Numbered from the stretch's first letter, positions 51,255 through 60,401 are shown. The stretch is 64,000 bases of DNA from Desertivirga brevis (GCF_017355835.1 NZ_JAFEWF010000001.1:1488001-1552000), one strand, 5' to 3'. A program made the numbers and translations. The notes: generated by a model from the sequence alone, not told the origin.

Positions 51255-52017
51255 CTGACGTATCAATCACTTCTCCATCTGCAGGAACAAAGCATTGGTT
51301 TTGTAGTCCATTTTGACTGATCTTGGATTTAATTATGCCCCTATCTTCACGAGCGTGACTTAATGCTTCGAGATGGACAATATAGAACTTGGAAGATGGT
51401 AAAGCTTGCGCTGCCAGAATAATCTCTTCGCTGGTCATCAAGATCGGCTCACCTTGATCAAACTGGGCTGCACCTCCATTTAGCACCACAAAGGCGGGTT
51501 TAAAGTTTTGTAATATGGAGTTGATTTCTTCGTACCAGATGGTATCACCAGCAAAATACGCCGCTTCAGAACCTGATTTAATAACAAAACCATTTACTGT
51601 ACCCATCATCGCACCTATTTCACCAGACCCGTGCCTTCCTTCTGTTAAGGAAAATTGAATCCCCTCCCATTCAAGCTCTCTGTCAGGTACCAGAATATTT
51701 TGGAAGCCTTGTTGATTTAAGTCGGGGGCAATGAGCGATGAGCAGATGATAGGAAGCTCCTTGCTGATCAATTCTTGTGCTGCTAAGTCCCAATGATCGG
51801 GATGGAGATGAGTCAGCAAAACTGCATCTATATGTTGTAATTGAGCTTCTAATTCCCTGGCGCTGAAAGGCAGGTCTACTAATGGGTTTGGCTGTTGCTC
51901 TTTTATCATTGGTAAAAGCCCCATCGACCCTTTTGCTCCTAACATCGGATCTAACAATAGCCGTTTATTGTTCAGTTCCAACAAAACTGTCGCATTTCTC
52001 CACAATTGTATTTTCAT
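51244..52017 (-). CDS. MBL-fold metallohydrolase (UlaG-like)
   Basis: 257 residues with the metallo-beta-lactamase fold: HLHPDHWD (zinc ligands), LTEGRHGSGE, YFAGDTIW and VHLEALSHAR near the C-terminus, in the UlaG or RomA style. It probably hydrolyses a phosphodiester, lactone or similar ester. It is first gene of a pair with lipB and divergent from the HxlR regulator, which may control it. Confidence 0.9.
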   Translation of the reverse strand: MKIQLWRNATVLLELNNKRLLLDPMLGAKGSMGLLPMIKEQQPNPLVDLPFSARELEAQLQHIDAVLLTHLHPDHWDLAAQELISKELPIICSSLIAPDLNQQGFQNILVPDRELEWEGIQFSLTEGRHGSGEIGAMMGTVNGFVIKSGSEAAYFAGDTIWYEEINSILQNFKPAFVVLNGGAAQFDQGEPILMTSEEIILAAQALPSSKFYIVHLEALSHAREDRGIIKSKISQNGLQNQCFVPADGEVIDTSDGH

Positions 52018-52080
52018 GGTCTTAATTTTACTAAGGCAAGTTGTGCATTATTATTTTTTCCCGGAAGAAGTTCACTTTTT

Positions 52081-52106
52081 GGTTACCTATACACAAATTT
52101 GTAACC
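52081..52106. promoter_or_regulatory. Palindromic operator candidate for the HxlR regulator
   Basis: GGTTAC (52081-52086) and GTAACC (52101-52106) are inverted copies; inside, ACAAATTTGT (52093-52102) is a perfect palindrome. It lies directly before the HxlR start and about 65 bases from the metallohydrolase start, a common place for autoregulation by this family. Confidence 0.45.
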
Positions 52107-52107
52107 T

Positions 52108-52431
52108 ATGAATTACGAGGAATTTCAGAAATGCGGTGCTCGGGTAACACTATCTTTGCTAGCAGGTAAATGGAAACCACTAATCCTATTCTACCTGTTT
52201 ACAAGTTCAACAAGATTCACTGAACTTTGGCGGATCATGCCGAGGGTTTCGAAGAAAGTGCTACTAGAACAGTTGAAGGAGATGGAAGAAGACGGCTTAA
52301 TTGTGCGAGTTGAGAAAAATGGTTTTCCGCCGGAGGTCTTCTACGAGCTTTCTGAACAAGGCAAAAGCCTGGGACCTATACTCAGGCAACTGGACGAATG
52401 GGGAGATAAATACATACAGGCAAAGGGATAG
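52108..52431 (+). CDS. HxlR-type winged-helix regulator
   Basis: 107 residues, a single HxlR domain: LLAGKWKPLILFYLFTSSTR, FTELWRIMPRVSKKVLLEQL, VFYELSEQGKSLGPI. Members often sense reactive electrophiles or quinones through a Cys near the N-terminus (here Cys9). It is divergent from the metallohydrolase gene and 2 bases upstream of the Crp-like gene, so it probably controls both directions. Confidence 0.92.
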   Translation: MNYEEFQKCGARVTLSLLAGKWKPLILFYLFTSSTRFTELWRIMPRVSKKVLLEQLKEMEEDGLIVRVEKNGFPPEVFYELSEQGKSLGPILRQLDEWGDKYIQAKG

Positions 52432-52432
52432 C

Positions 52433-53005
52433 ATGTTGGAAAATATAATTAAGGGTATAAGGCAATACTTCCCTGTTTCTGATACTTCTATCAGCACACT
52501 TGCTCAGCATTTTACAGAGCTGCGGCTTCCTAAAAATCACATGCTTACCCGAGAGGGTGTTCGCGACAATTATGTTTATTTTATAGAACAAGGCCTTTCC
52601 CGCACCTTTTTGAATATTGACGGTAGGGAAGTTACGAACTGGTTCAGCAAGGAGGGTGATGTTACGTTTTCCTCAAACTCATTATATCATAGAACTTCAG
52701 GTTTCGAATATGTTCAGCTTCTTGAAGATTCCCAGATCTACCGCTTATCGATTGAAACGCTTAATAATTTATACAAAGAGAACATTGAAATAGTGAACTG
52801 GTCGCGAGTTATTCACCAGGAGGTGTTGTTAAAGATGCAAACCTTACGACTTGACAGACTGTCCTTATCAGCAAAAGACCGGTATGAGAAATTCCTTTCG
52901 GAAAATCCCGACTTGTTCAACCGTGTTAACCTGGGTTTTATCGCTTCCTATTTAGGAATGACCCAACAGCATTTGAGTTCGTTACGGGCTGAAGTACGAT
53001 TTTAA
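52433..53005 (+). CDS. Crp/Fnr-family transcriptional regulator
   Basis: 190 residues from ATG 52433; the frame is open far upstream but this start lies directly after the HxlR stop and gives the standard MLENI opening. Cyclic-nucleotide-binding-like fold at about 20-130 (NYVYFIEQGLSRTFL, GDVTFSSNS) and a short winged helix at the end (LGFIASYLGMTQQHLSSLR). It has no Fe-S cysteines. Such short members are frequent in Bacteroidota, often with acetyltransferase or reductase partners. Confidence 0.9.
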   Translation: MLENIIKGIRQYFPVSDTSISTLAQHFTELRLPKNHMLTREGVRDNYVYFIEQGLSRTFLNIDGREVTNWFSKEGDVTFSSNSLYHRTSGFEYVQLLEDSQIYRLSIETLNNLYKENIEIVNWSRVIHQEVLLKMQTLRLDRLSLSAKDRYEKFLSENPDLFNRVNLGFIASYLGMTQQHLSSLRAEVRF

Positions 53006-53063
53006 GATAGATGAAAATTTTAGCGGCCTTCTTTCTATAATTTTGGTACTCAATCCCACGAAT

Positions 53064-53663
53064 ATGAATTCTGAACTTGAGAAATGCCTGAACGGCGACA
53101 TTTATAATACCTCTGATCCTGACATTCAAAAGCTTAAATATAAAGCACGCGAGCTCACAAAAAAATATAATCAGACAGCGAGCTCTGACCTTCACAAACG
53201 AAAGGAAATCCTATCTGATCTATTCGGCGCTAAGGGCAACAATGTAAAGGTAGATATCCCTTTCTACTGCGATTACGGGAAGCACATCTCCATTGGTAGT
53301 AATGTGATCATAAATATAAATTGCACTTTTGTCGACTGTAATAGAATTGAGATAGGAAATAATGTAATGATTGCTTCTAATGTTCAGATCTATACGGCTA
53401 CTCACCCTGTAGAAATGAATGAACGGCTTGTCGCCGGCTGGGATCAGGAAATGCCCATCCCCTACTTCCGTACCTATGCTCTACCTGTTAAAATTGAAGA
53501 CAATGTTTGGATTGGTGGAGGAGTGATTATTTTGCCAGGTGTGACCATAGGGAAAAATTCTGTTATAGGCGCTGGCAGTGTTGTTAATAAATCTATTCCT
53601 GAAAACAGTGTGGCTGTGGGAAATCCTTGCCGTGTGATCAGGACTATTAACAAGGATAAATAG
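53064..53663 (+). CDS. Maltose O-acetyltransferase-type acyltransferase
   Basis: 199 residues from ATG 53064. The left-handed beta-helix of hexapeptide repeats is clear (VIININCTFVDCNRIEIG, VWIGGGVIILPGVTIGKNSV, VVNKSIPENSVAVGNPCRV), preceded by the helical MAT N-terminus. It transfers acetyl from acetyl-CoA to a sugar hydroxyl in the cytosol as a trimer. It follows the Crp-like gene by 58 bases and ends at a terminator. Confidence 0.93.
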   Translation: MNSELEKCLNGDIYNTSDPDIQKLKYKARELTKKYNQTASSDLHKRKEILSDLFGAKGNNVKVDIPFYCDYGKHISIGSNVIININCTFVDCNRIEIGNNVMIASNVQIYTATHPVEMNERLVAGWDQEMPIPYFRTYALPVKIEDNVWIGGGVIILPGVTIGKNSVIGAGSVVNKSIPENSVAVGNPCRVIRTINKDK

Positions 53664-53689
53664 CCCCTATTAACATAGGGGTTTCTTTT
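53664..53689 (+). terminator. Intrinsic terminator after the acetyltransferase
   Basis: Perfect stem CCCCTAT (53664-53670) / ATAGGGG (53675-53681), 4-base loop, then TTTCTTTTA. Confidence 0.88.
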
Positions 53690-54470
53690 ATTTCCTCTTC
53701 TTTATTTCCTCAAAATATTCCAGTACCTTAACCTCTGCATTTTTTTGCAACTGCACATTGTTTACAAACAGCTCTGCCCGGAGCTCTTTATAGAGCACTA
53801 CAGAGTTATGTAAGCTCTCTAATAAAGATTGTCTGCTATACTGAGGTATTGTTTTTTGAAGGTTGATGAAATCATCGGTGTTTAATGACATCTCCACTTT
53901 TCGCACACCTCGCGGCAAGTTGTTATTCTTAATGTGAAGTAAAGGACCAAAAACTACCATCCGCAAAAATCCAAAGAAGTCGAATGCCTCCATGTATTCG
54001 CCACGACCAATTTTAAGAAGTGCATAATGCACCCAGGTCCAGAAACGGTCCTCGATCCACTGATAGTCTGGATACGGAAACTTCGCCTGGGATTGCGCGA
54101 TTTGAGCTGCCAGCATGCCAGTTTTGTCGATAAGTATAACTGGAGTTTCAACACGGTCGCTGAATTCATCAATAGTTAAAAACTTGATATCAACATGTAA
54201 AAGAGGGTTATCATACAAACATATTAGTACTCGTGGTTCCCCTACATGTTCGCCAGTAAATCCCGACAAAAAATCACCGATGCTTCGTGCATACTGGAGC
54301 ATAAGTTCCCTATCTCCTGATACCTTCTGCTCGGTAAAAAGAACCAAATCAACGTCGGAAAATTCATCAATTTCTTTTGTAAGCCAAGAACCGCCAACAG
54401 CCATACCTGTAACACTGTTGTCCTTTTCAAAAATAGCCTTAGCTTTCTCTATAAATTGTTGTTGTATCAT
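53688..54470 (-). CDS. Nucleotidyltransferase-fold protein
   Basis: 260 residues from ATG 54470; a TTG at 54488 is also possible. The polymerase-beta-like motif GGSWLTKEIDEFSDVDLVLF carries two acidic residues and HVDIKFL a third, followed by a helical C-terminal half (about 130-260). It is similar in size and layout to lincosamide/aminoglycoside-type nucleotidyltransferases and to related proteins of unknown target. Resistance activity cannot be inferred. It stands alone. Confidence 0.78.
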   Translation of the reverse strand: MIQQQFIEKAKAIFEKDNSVTGMAVGGSWLTKEIDEFSDVDLVLFTEQKVSGDRELMLQYARSIGDFLSGFTGEHVGEPRVLICLYDNPLLHVDIKFLTIDEFSDRVETPVILIDKTGMLAAQIAQSQAKFPYPDYQWIEDRFWTWVHYALLKIGRGEYMEAFDFFGFLRMVVFGPLLHIKNNNLPRGVRKVEMSLNTDDFINLQKTIPQYSRQSLLESLHNSVVLYKELRAELFVNNVQLQKNAEVKVLEYFEEIKKRK

Positions 54471-54670
54471 AGGGACCGATGCTTTCAATCGAACCTCTAA
54501 AATATTGATTTCTTATATAAAAACTATTGTTTTTCATTATCGTGTCCCCACATCTTTATTCCTCCGACCAATTTTTCTTACTATTTTTTTAATTGTGACT
54601 CAAATCATTTGCAAAAGAGTTATAAAAGTAGATATTTGAGTAAGAATTATTTTCATTATTTAGAAATCGT

Positions 54671-54710
54671 AAAATAACCCCTGCTCCCTAAGCAAGGGTT
54701 ATTTTTTTAA
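54671..54710 (+). terminator. Intrinsic terminator without an obvious gene (first)
   Basis: AATAACCC (54673-54680) / GGGTTATT (54696-54703) with inner TGCT/AGCA pairing, then a T tract of seven. A weaker T tract also exists on the minus side. Confidence 0.85.
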
Positions 54711-54798
54711 TTCCTTATTATAATCCTGTTAAAACAAATTGCGAGCAACACGTATTTATACCTATATAATTTAACACTTTGGTTTTGGTCTTAAGTCG

Positions 54799-54831
54799 CC
54801 CACTAGTAACTGGTAATACTAGTGGGTTTTT
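54799..54831 (+). terminator. Intrinsic terminator without an obvious gene (second)
   Basis: Perfect 10-bp stem CCCACTAGTA (54799-54808) / TACTAGTGGG (54817-54826), then TTTTT. The minus side has no T tract. Confidence 0.85.
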
Positions 54832-54889
54832 CATTTCACGTGTAACTTATTTGCAGATGCGAGATAGAACCTACCAGCAACTTGCTATA

Positions 54890-55300
54890 TTAGCCATCAG
54901 TTCTTTTCCTTAATGCTTCTGGTAGCCTTTTCTGAATATATTGCGACCACGCAGAAGAGCATGATTCGTAGCATTCCATTTCTGGCACTAAACCTTCATG
55001 CGTGAATTTAAACTTCGTTTCGCCGGAGTCTTTCGAGATGTCAAAAATTAATCTGGTGCCTACCCACTCATTCTTTTTTTCGACAAAGCTAAAATTGCTA
55101 TCTGTAACATCCCATACTACCTTTTCATTGGGTACCGCCTCAACCAGTTTCTGTTTTGAATAATGAGCTCTTGCTCCTGCCTCAAAACTAAACTCATCTC
55201 CCATTTTTTCTGAGCTCCCTTCAAATGATTCGTCAAATAAACCTGACCGCCATTGTCTAACATTTAAAAGAGTCTTATACACTTCTTCGGGCGATTGCAA
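54890..55300 (-). CDS. SRPBCC (AHSA1-like) protein, N-terminus probably lost
   Basis: 136 residues from a TTG at 55300. The helix-grip fold is readable (QSPEEVYKTLLNVRQWRSGL, VPNEKVVWDVTDSNFSF, TRLIFDISKD, GLVPEMECYESCSSAWSQYI). Relatives normally begin about ten residues earlier with a beta strand ending in a Phe-x-Val/Ile-x-Gln-type sequence and an ATG; here an in-frame TAG lies 7 codons upstream and no ATG exists. It is likely a 5'-damaged gene, or a short form started at TTG. The ligand is unknown. Confidence 0.65.
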   Translation of the reverse strand: MQSPEEVYKTLLNVRQWRSGLFDESFEGSSEKMGDEFSFEAGARAHYSKQKLVEAVPNEKVVWDVTDSNFSFVEKKNEWVGTRLIFDISKDSGETKFKFTHEGLVPEMECYESCSSAWSQYIQKRLPEALRKRTDG

Positions 55301-55396
55301 TAACGGGGCTTTCCCCTATCGAATACAAGAACAAGTATAATAAGAAGACGGTAATTGAGAAATGAGGTTGCTGTCCATTAAACGAGTCTCATGAAA

Positions 55397-55436
55397 ATAA
55401 AAAGGGAGCAGAAATCAGGTTCCTGCTCCCTTTTTT
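55397..55436. terminator. Bidirectional intrinsic terminator
   Basis: Perfect 11-bp stem AAAGGGAGCAG (55401-55411) / CTGCTCCCTTT (55423-55433), with T tracts on both sides. Ends the DUF4374 gene on the minus strand. Confidence 0.9.
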
Positions 55437-55453
55437 AGGAAGGATGGAGTAAC

Positions 55454-56863
55454 TTAGTAAGCTCCCAGATAAAAACTACCGGACTGGTTTTTCAACTTTG
55501 CTCCTTTTGTAACTTGTTTAGTCTTCCAGTTGATGATGTAGAGGTTACCATCAACACCATTAGGCGTCATTGGAATATAAACATTATCTCCTGCAAGGCC
55601 AATGTTCTGGAACTGACCAAAGGTACCTGTAATAGCAGTTACACCATTTGCAGCGTTTGCAGTGCGACCAGAATAACCTAAGTCAGACTGATTATCAGTA
55701 GTTAGCTTTGTAGCCGTCTTAGCATTAAGGTCTATTATTGCAATGAAACCACCTGCTACGTTTGTTTCTGTATACAATACGATTCCAATCCCATCTTTAA
55801 TATATCTCCAGGCTCTGATAGCAACTGCATTGTTGGTACCAAGTGCTGTTTTTAAATCAAAGTTATAGTTATCATACTCGTTTGTCGTTCCGTTGATGCG
55901 AAGGATCTGAGAACCTGAAGTTGCTGTAGCCTGGTAAATATGTCCGTCGTTGCCCACGTATTGCGTCATGGTACGATAAGAATGATTGTTCACTTTGCTG
56001 ATTGTTGGATCTGCAAATATCAGTTTCGGGTTAGCTAAAGTCGGATAGTCAACAACCAAAGTTGCAGTACCCAGCTCTCTTGTTCCTGAACTCCATGTCT
56101 GTACGTTGTTAGCATTTACAGTTGAAGGTTTAGTTGGATCTGTTCTGGTAAGGTTACAACCAATGTACACTTTGGTTTTTGACGCATTAATAACAGGAAC
56201 ATCAATACGACCTATTTGATAACCAGCTTTGGTTTGCTCTGCAGTGAATGGAATAACAAATTCTGTCTGGCGGCTGATTTGCGGATCGTTCAAGTCAATT
56301 ACCGCAATTTTTGCAGTACTTTTTACATCCACGAATGTAGCGCCTGCACCTTCTTTAGAACCTTGAATTGTTGCTGAAGCAAATACTCCAATACCTATAC
56401 CATCTGCTGCCACTACCCAGCGAGGAGCCGAACCTAAAAGAGGCTCTGTGTTCACTTCCTCGCGCGTATCTACAAAATTCTTTTCCCCTTCAACTTTGTA
56501 CTTATTGAAAATTCCACCGTCAGTACCCGTATATTGAATATTATACAGGAAGTTCCCATTAGTTGAACCTTGTACACGAGCAGTACGTTGCGATCTCAGG
56601 CTATAACCACTATTGAAAACATTAACTTCATAATTAGGATTAATTGCCTGATCCAGCGTGATGGCATAAGCCATTGTACCACCGTTTCCCGCTTCACCCT
56701 CCGCATCAGGGAAGGCAGCTGTTAGAGTGATATATTTTCTACTCCATGTATCTGGTCCTGATGCTTGTAAAGTATTTTCTCCACTGTCCTTTTTGCAGGA
56801 AGCTAGCATACTAATGGTTAGAGCAGAGCCAAATAATACTCTTGATACGGAATTGATTTTCAT
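55454..56863 (-). CDS. DUF4374 lipoprotein, likely siderophore-binding
   Basis: 469 residues with a lipoprotein signal (lipobox L-A-S-C at residues 20-23, then KKDSGEN). The mature part is made of repeated beta segments, as in a beta-propeller: several strands of type (V/I)AVIDLN, IGRIDVPVIN and LYIINWKTK. DUF4374 proteins occur with TonB receptors of iron chelates; XusB of Bacteroides, to my recollection of this family, binds foreign siderophores. It follows the receptor gene by 3 bases, so it is the surface partner of that receptor. No PepSY reductase gene is adjacent. Confidence 0.85.
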   Translation of the reverse strand: MKINSVSRVLFGSALTISMLASCKKDSGENTLQASGPDTWSRKYITLTAAFPDAEGEAGNGGTMAYAITLDQAINPNYEVNVFNSGYSLRSQRTARVQGSTNGNFLYNIQYTGTDGGIFNKYKVEGEKNFVDTREEVNTEPLLGSAPRWVVAADGIGIGVFASATIQGSKEGAGATFVDVKSTAKIAVIDLNDPQISRQTEFVIPFTAEQTKAGYQIGRIDVPVINASKTKVYIGCNLTRTDPTKPSTVNANNVQTWSSGTRELGTATLVVDYPTLANPKLIFADPTISKVNNHSYRTMTQYVGNDGHIYQATATSGSQILRINGTTNEYDNYNFDLKTALGTNNAVAIRAWRYIKDGIGIVLYTETNVAGGFIAIIDLNAKTATKLTTDNQSDLGYSGRTANAANGVTAITGTFGQFQNIGLAGDNVYIPMTPNGVDGNLYIINWKTKQVTKGAKLKNQSGSFYLGAY

Positions 56864-56866
56864 ATG

Positions 56867-59344
56867 TTATTTGTTGAAATTATTGATATTATAGTTTAAT
56901 TTAATGTAGAATGCTCTTCCCGGCTTTTGAACCCCGAAGTTGTCATAAACCTCTGCATTCAAAATATTTTTACAGTCGAGACTGGCTACCATTCGTCCTT
57001 TTGGAAAACGGTAACTCGCTCCTATGTCATTAGCAAATTGAGTAGGTGTGGTAAACCATTCAGATTCCATCCAGATAGTACTAAAGGGAGCTACATAACC
57101 TGCATTATAATACACGTTCAAGGCAGAACGCTTTTGAAAAACATTATTAAAGCGATATTGCAGGTTACCGTTTATTGTAAAAAACGGTTCGTTGGGGACC
57201 TGTCTATTGTATAAGCTGTGTGGATTACCTCTTTCATCCCGCTCTACTTTAAATAGTGAGTTGAATTTCGAGAAGTTAAGCATGGCATTCAACCTATTGT
57301 TGTAGATATAGTTAACCTCTGCTTCGAAACCTACTGACTGAGTTTGAGAAAGATTGACAAATTGGGTGACTTGTATATCCTCCACTTGATTTTCCCGTCC
57401 TTCCATAACAACATCAGTCCGCGTCTGCTGTATGATTTTATCGTATCCGTTTCTCCAAAAGGCATTTCCATAGAGACTTATCTTGTGCTTTGCCGCTTGA
57501 GTAATACTATAACGTGCTCCCAAATTGTAATTTACAGCCATCTCGGGCATAATACCTGGGTTAGGTAGCAAGTTGTTCTCCGGTTCGCCATAGATGTGAC
57601 GGTCAGTTGGCATGATAAAGGATTTCTCGGCTGATACAATAATAAATGCATTGCGAATAGGCTCATACGATACTGTTCCTCCATAACCTTTGTTATCTCT
57701 TTTTGTAGAGTTTTGCTGATAGGCAAGAATACCATTCGTTTCGCTGACAGGTATCCTTTGATCGGTCTGATAAATGGCGTATTTACCAAAGACATTAGTG
57801 CGTAATTTGCCTTTAAAAATTTCCGACTCGTAGTTCATTGCCCAGATATTCGTGGTCAGGTCATTTTTGGTCATCCATTTGTTTCTTTCAGGAATTAGTA
57901 AATCTTGATCATTCCTTCCAGACTTTTCAAACTTGTGGTTTACTGACAGGCGATGTCCTGAAAAGATAGCATAGGAAAGGTTAGACCGGATATTGGAGAT
58001 GCTACGATCAATATTACTCATCACAGATTCATTCTGTTGTCCCATTCCTGGAGCATGAGGATAAGGTTTTATTTCACCAGCTGTATTAGGAGGAGCAAGC
58101 AAGAGCTCAAGCCTATAATTTTGGGATGCATCCCTGCTCCAATTGTACTTCTGGCTTACCGTATCTTCTAAATAGGTACTTCGCATGCTATGGACAGCAT
58201 TTACATTTAATGAAAGTCCATTCAAAAGCAGATCTTTTTTATTGTAATTCAAACTCAGTACATGCGCCTGATATTCATTGAACCTTCCATAATATGGCTT
58301 CGTCATTGTAAGCCCATGAGGAATTTCTTTATAGGAATCGGAAATGTTGTATCCCACGAAGAACTGGTCGGCCCATTTAACATCTGTAAAACCAAATTCA
58401 AATCTTCCGCCAATACTTGTAAATTGATCATTAGGGCGACGGGTTCTATTATACCTGATCACCCGGCTTCCACTTAAAGTGTACTTAGAAAACTTGCCCC
58501 ACATTTCGTAATTGTTGTCAGAATGGCTGTAAAAGCCCGAAGCACGGGTTGTGAAACCATTTTTGTGGTTACGATAAAGAGCACCAAGATCGGCTCTATA
58601 AGTATTGAACGATCCGTAGGAAACAGCTGCTGTAAGGTTGTTAGCCGAAGCATCCTTCTTCATGATAACGTTAATAGCTCCGCCAATATAATTTCCGCTT
58701 AAATGAGCTGGTAATACTCCCTTATAAACCTCGATGCGCTCTATCATGGACGGAGGAATATTATTAAGATTGAAGGAAGATCCGTAGGTCGATATCTCAA
58801 TACCATCGATAAATAAACCGATGGTGCTACCAGACATTCCATTGAGGTTATATTCAATAGGCGACCCTTCACCTCCGTTTTGCCTTACCCTAACTCCTAC
58901 TGACCTGTCAAGAAGCTCATTTGTTGTCAAATTCCTTAGCGAAGCTTCCTTTGTTTCGATCACTCCAACAGCAAATCCTGATGTTTCAAGCTTTCTTTTC
59001 TCAGTTTTATGGGTAATACTCACTTCCTTTAGGCTTCTTGCCGAAGCACTGGTAACCGTTGCATTATGCGTAGTTGACGGCCTACTAACCTTTATATCTA
59101 CTGTATAAAGTTTCGTTTCTATTGAGCTTATCTTCAGGGTGTAATTACCGAATGGAACGTTCTTAAAATGATAGGCACCCTCTTCGTTTGTGGCAACGGA
59201 AATATTTATTGGCTTAATTTGTACTGTAGCACCTACCACAACCTTGCCTTCTGAATCGCTAACCCGGCCTGAAAGACTACCGGTTTGCGCCGAAACAACA
59301 GAGCTAACAAAGAGAATGAAAAAGGTAAGTAAAGTGTTTCTCAT
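56867..59344 (-). CDS. TonB-dependent receptor of the DUF4374 unit (siderophore type)
   Basis: 825 residues with signal peptide MRNTLLTFFILFVSSVVSAQ, a carboxypeptidase-regulatory-like domain (about 22-100), a plug (VRVRQNGGEGSPIEYNLNGM, IERIEVYKGVLPAHLSGNYI) and a barrel ending in Phe-Asn-Lys. It should import the chelate bound by its lipoprotein partner, 3 bases downstream. It is divergent from an AraC regulator across an 80-base spacer, so the unit is probably ligand-induced. Iron siderophore is the likely cargo. Confidence 0.93.
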   Translation of the reverse strand: MRNTLLTFFILFVSSVVSAQTGSLSGRVSDSEGKVVVGATVQIKPINISVATNEEGAYHFKNVPFGNYTLKISSIETKLYTVDIKVSRPSTTHNATVTSASARSLKEVSITHKTEKRKLETSGFAVGVIETKEASLRNLTTNELLDRSVGVRVRQNGGEGSPIEYNLNGMSGSTIGLFIDGIEISTYGSSFNLNNIPPSMIERIEVYKGVLPAHLSGNYIGGAINVIMKKDASANNLTAAVSYGSFNTYRADLGALYRNHKNGFTTRASGFYSHSDNNYEMWGKFSKYTLSGSRVIRYNRTRRPNDQFTSIGGRFEFGFTDVKWADQFFVGYNISDSYKEIPHGLTMTKPYYGRFNEYQAHVLSLNYNKKDLLLNGLSLNVNAVHSMRSTYLEDTVSQKYNWSRDASQNYRLELLLAPPNTAGEIKPYPHAPGMGQQNESVMSNIDRSISNIRSNLSYAIFSGHRLSVNHKFEKSGRNDQDLLIPERNKWMTKNDLTTNIWAMNYESEIFKGKLRTNVFGKYAIYQTDQRIPVSETNGILAYQQNSTKRDNKGYGGTVSYEPIRNAFIIVSAEKSFIMPTDRHIYGEPENNLLPNPGIMPEMAVNYNLGARYSITQAAKHKISLYGNAFWRNGYDKIIQQTRTDVVMEGRENQVEDIQVTQFVNLSQTQSVGFEAEVNYIYNNRLNAMLNFSKFNSLFKVERDERGNPHSLYNRQVPNEPFFTINGNLQYRFNNVFQKRSALNVYYNAGYVAPFSTIWMESEWFTTPTQFANDIGASYRFPKGRMVASLDCKNILNAEVYDNFGVQKPGRAFYIKLNYNINNFNK

Positions 59345-59397
59345 GAAAAATAGTGAATTCCTTGCTTCTTCTTTAGAAATAGTCTTAATAACATTAA

Positions 59398-59435
59398 CTT
59401 TGGCGCAAAGATATATTTCAGATATGACGCCAAAG
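59398..59435. promoter_or_regulatory. Inverted repeat over the AraC start, likely operator
   Basis: CTTTGGCG (59398-59405) and CGCCAAAG (59428-59435) are perfect inverted 8-mers 22 bases apart, across the AraC-type start codon and next to the receptor promoter region. The position suits a regulator binding site; proof is lacking. Confidence 0.45.
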
Positions 59436-60341
59436 GGAGAAATATTAACGCAACAGGGAGTAAATTCAAATGAAGTATTTAGCTTTCAGAAAAACATTAC
59501 CCCTGGTTTTTCCAACCCAATTGGACCAGAAGGCGAATCTGAAAGGGGTTCCTTACAGATGATCTTTGTTTTAAAAGGTACTTTAAAGGGTTTTGTTCCT
59601 GTCTCGAAAAAAGCAGTATTGCTAATTAATAACAACCAGCATAACCTTATACTGAAGAGCCGAGAACTACAATGGCAAGCGGAAAAGGGAGAACGGGATA
59701 TCATTTGTTTGAGCATTAATTTTGATTTTTTGTCGGGGTACCTTCCACAAGACCATCGAGGATTACTAAACTTGATTAATGGCCTTGAAAAGAAAGAAAT
59801 TGCTTTATTTTCTGCTCAACACCTGTATATAAGTCCCGAGATTATTTCTATACTTAATACCTTAAAATCGTCCACTCATACAGGTTATTGTGAACGGTTA
59901 TTCCTAGAATCGAAAGTACTTGAATTACTTATGCTTCAATCATCACAAGTGGAGCAGCTGTCTGAGAACTTTGACGAGCTTAAAGATGAAGAAATGATCA
60001 AAATGCAGGAGGTGAAAAGAATTATTACTGAAAATATTACTACCCAGTATACACTTCGTCAGCTGGCTCATATGGTAGGAACTAACGAATTTAATTTGAA
60101 ACGCAATTTTAAAGTAGCGTTTGGCGTAACAGTTTATGGTTACCTTACCCAACATAAAATGGAGCTCGCCAGATCTATACTTCTGGAGCAGAATATTACA
60201 ATCGCTGACCTTGCCGAAAAAACGGGCTACAAGTATGCGACGCACTTTAGCAGCGCCTTTAAAAGATATTTCGGGTATCTGCCTAATATGTTAAGGAATA
60301 CAAAGAATCCTAGCCATAGCACAAAAAGCTCCCGGCCGTAA
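59424..60341 (+). CDS. AraC-family regulator of the siderophore unit
   Basis: 305 residues from ATG 59424 (MTPKGEILTQQG); the frame is open further upstream but that part lies opposite the receptor gene. The C-terminal double helix-turn-helix (about 200-295: YTLRQLAHMVGTNEFNLKRN, ITIADLAEKTGYKYATHFSS, AFKRYFGYLP) is typical of PchR/YbtA-like siderophore activators. The N-terminal half is an all-beta ligand part. It probably activates the divergent receptor and DUF4374 genes when the siderophore is present. Confidence 0.92.
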   Translation: MTPKGEILTQQGVNSNEVFSFQKNITPGFSNPIGPEGESERGSLQMIFVLKGTLKGFVPVSKKAVLLINNNQHNLILKSRELQWQAEKGERDIICLSINFDFLSGYLPQDHRGLLNLINGLEKKEIALFSAQHLYISPEIISILNTLKSSTHTGYCERLFLESKVLELLMLQSSQVEQLSENFDELKDEEMIKMQEVKRIITENITTQYTLRQLAHMVGTNEFNLKRNFKVAFGVTVYGYLTQHKMELARSILLEQNITIADLAEKTGYKYATHFSSAFKRYFGYLPNMLRNTKNPSHSTKSSRP

Positions 60342-60401
60342 CAAGGGCAGCTCCTTTAGCAAACGTCACAGTTCCAAATTACAATATCCACAAATTTTAA
60401 T

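Larger units (their letters stand above)
54489..54889. other. Intergenic stretch with two plus-strand terminators
   Basis: No gene is seen on either strand, yet two strong terminators (separate entries) point along the plus strand. A small untranslated RNA between them, or relics of a deleted plus-strand gene, would explain this. Confidence 0.5.

Noticed and set aside
54115..54639. 174-codon plus-strand frame over the nucleotidyltransferase gene
   Set aside because: Mostly antisense to a recognisable enzyme, composition biased to Ser/Ile/Thr, no domain seen.
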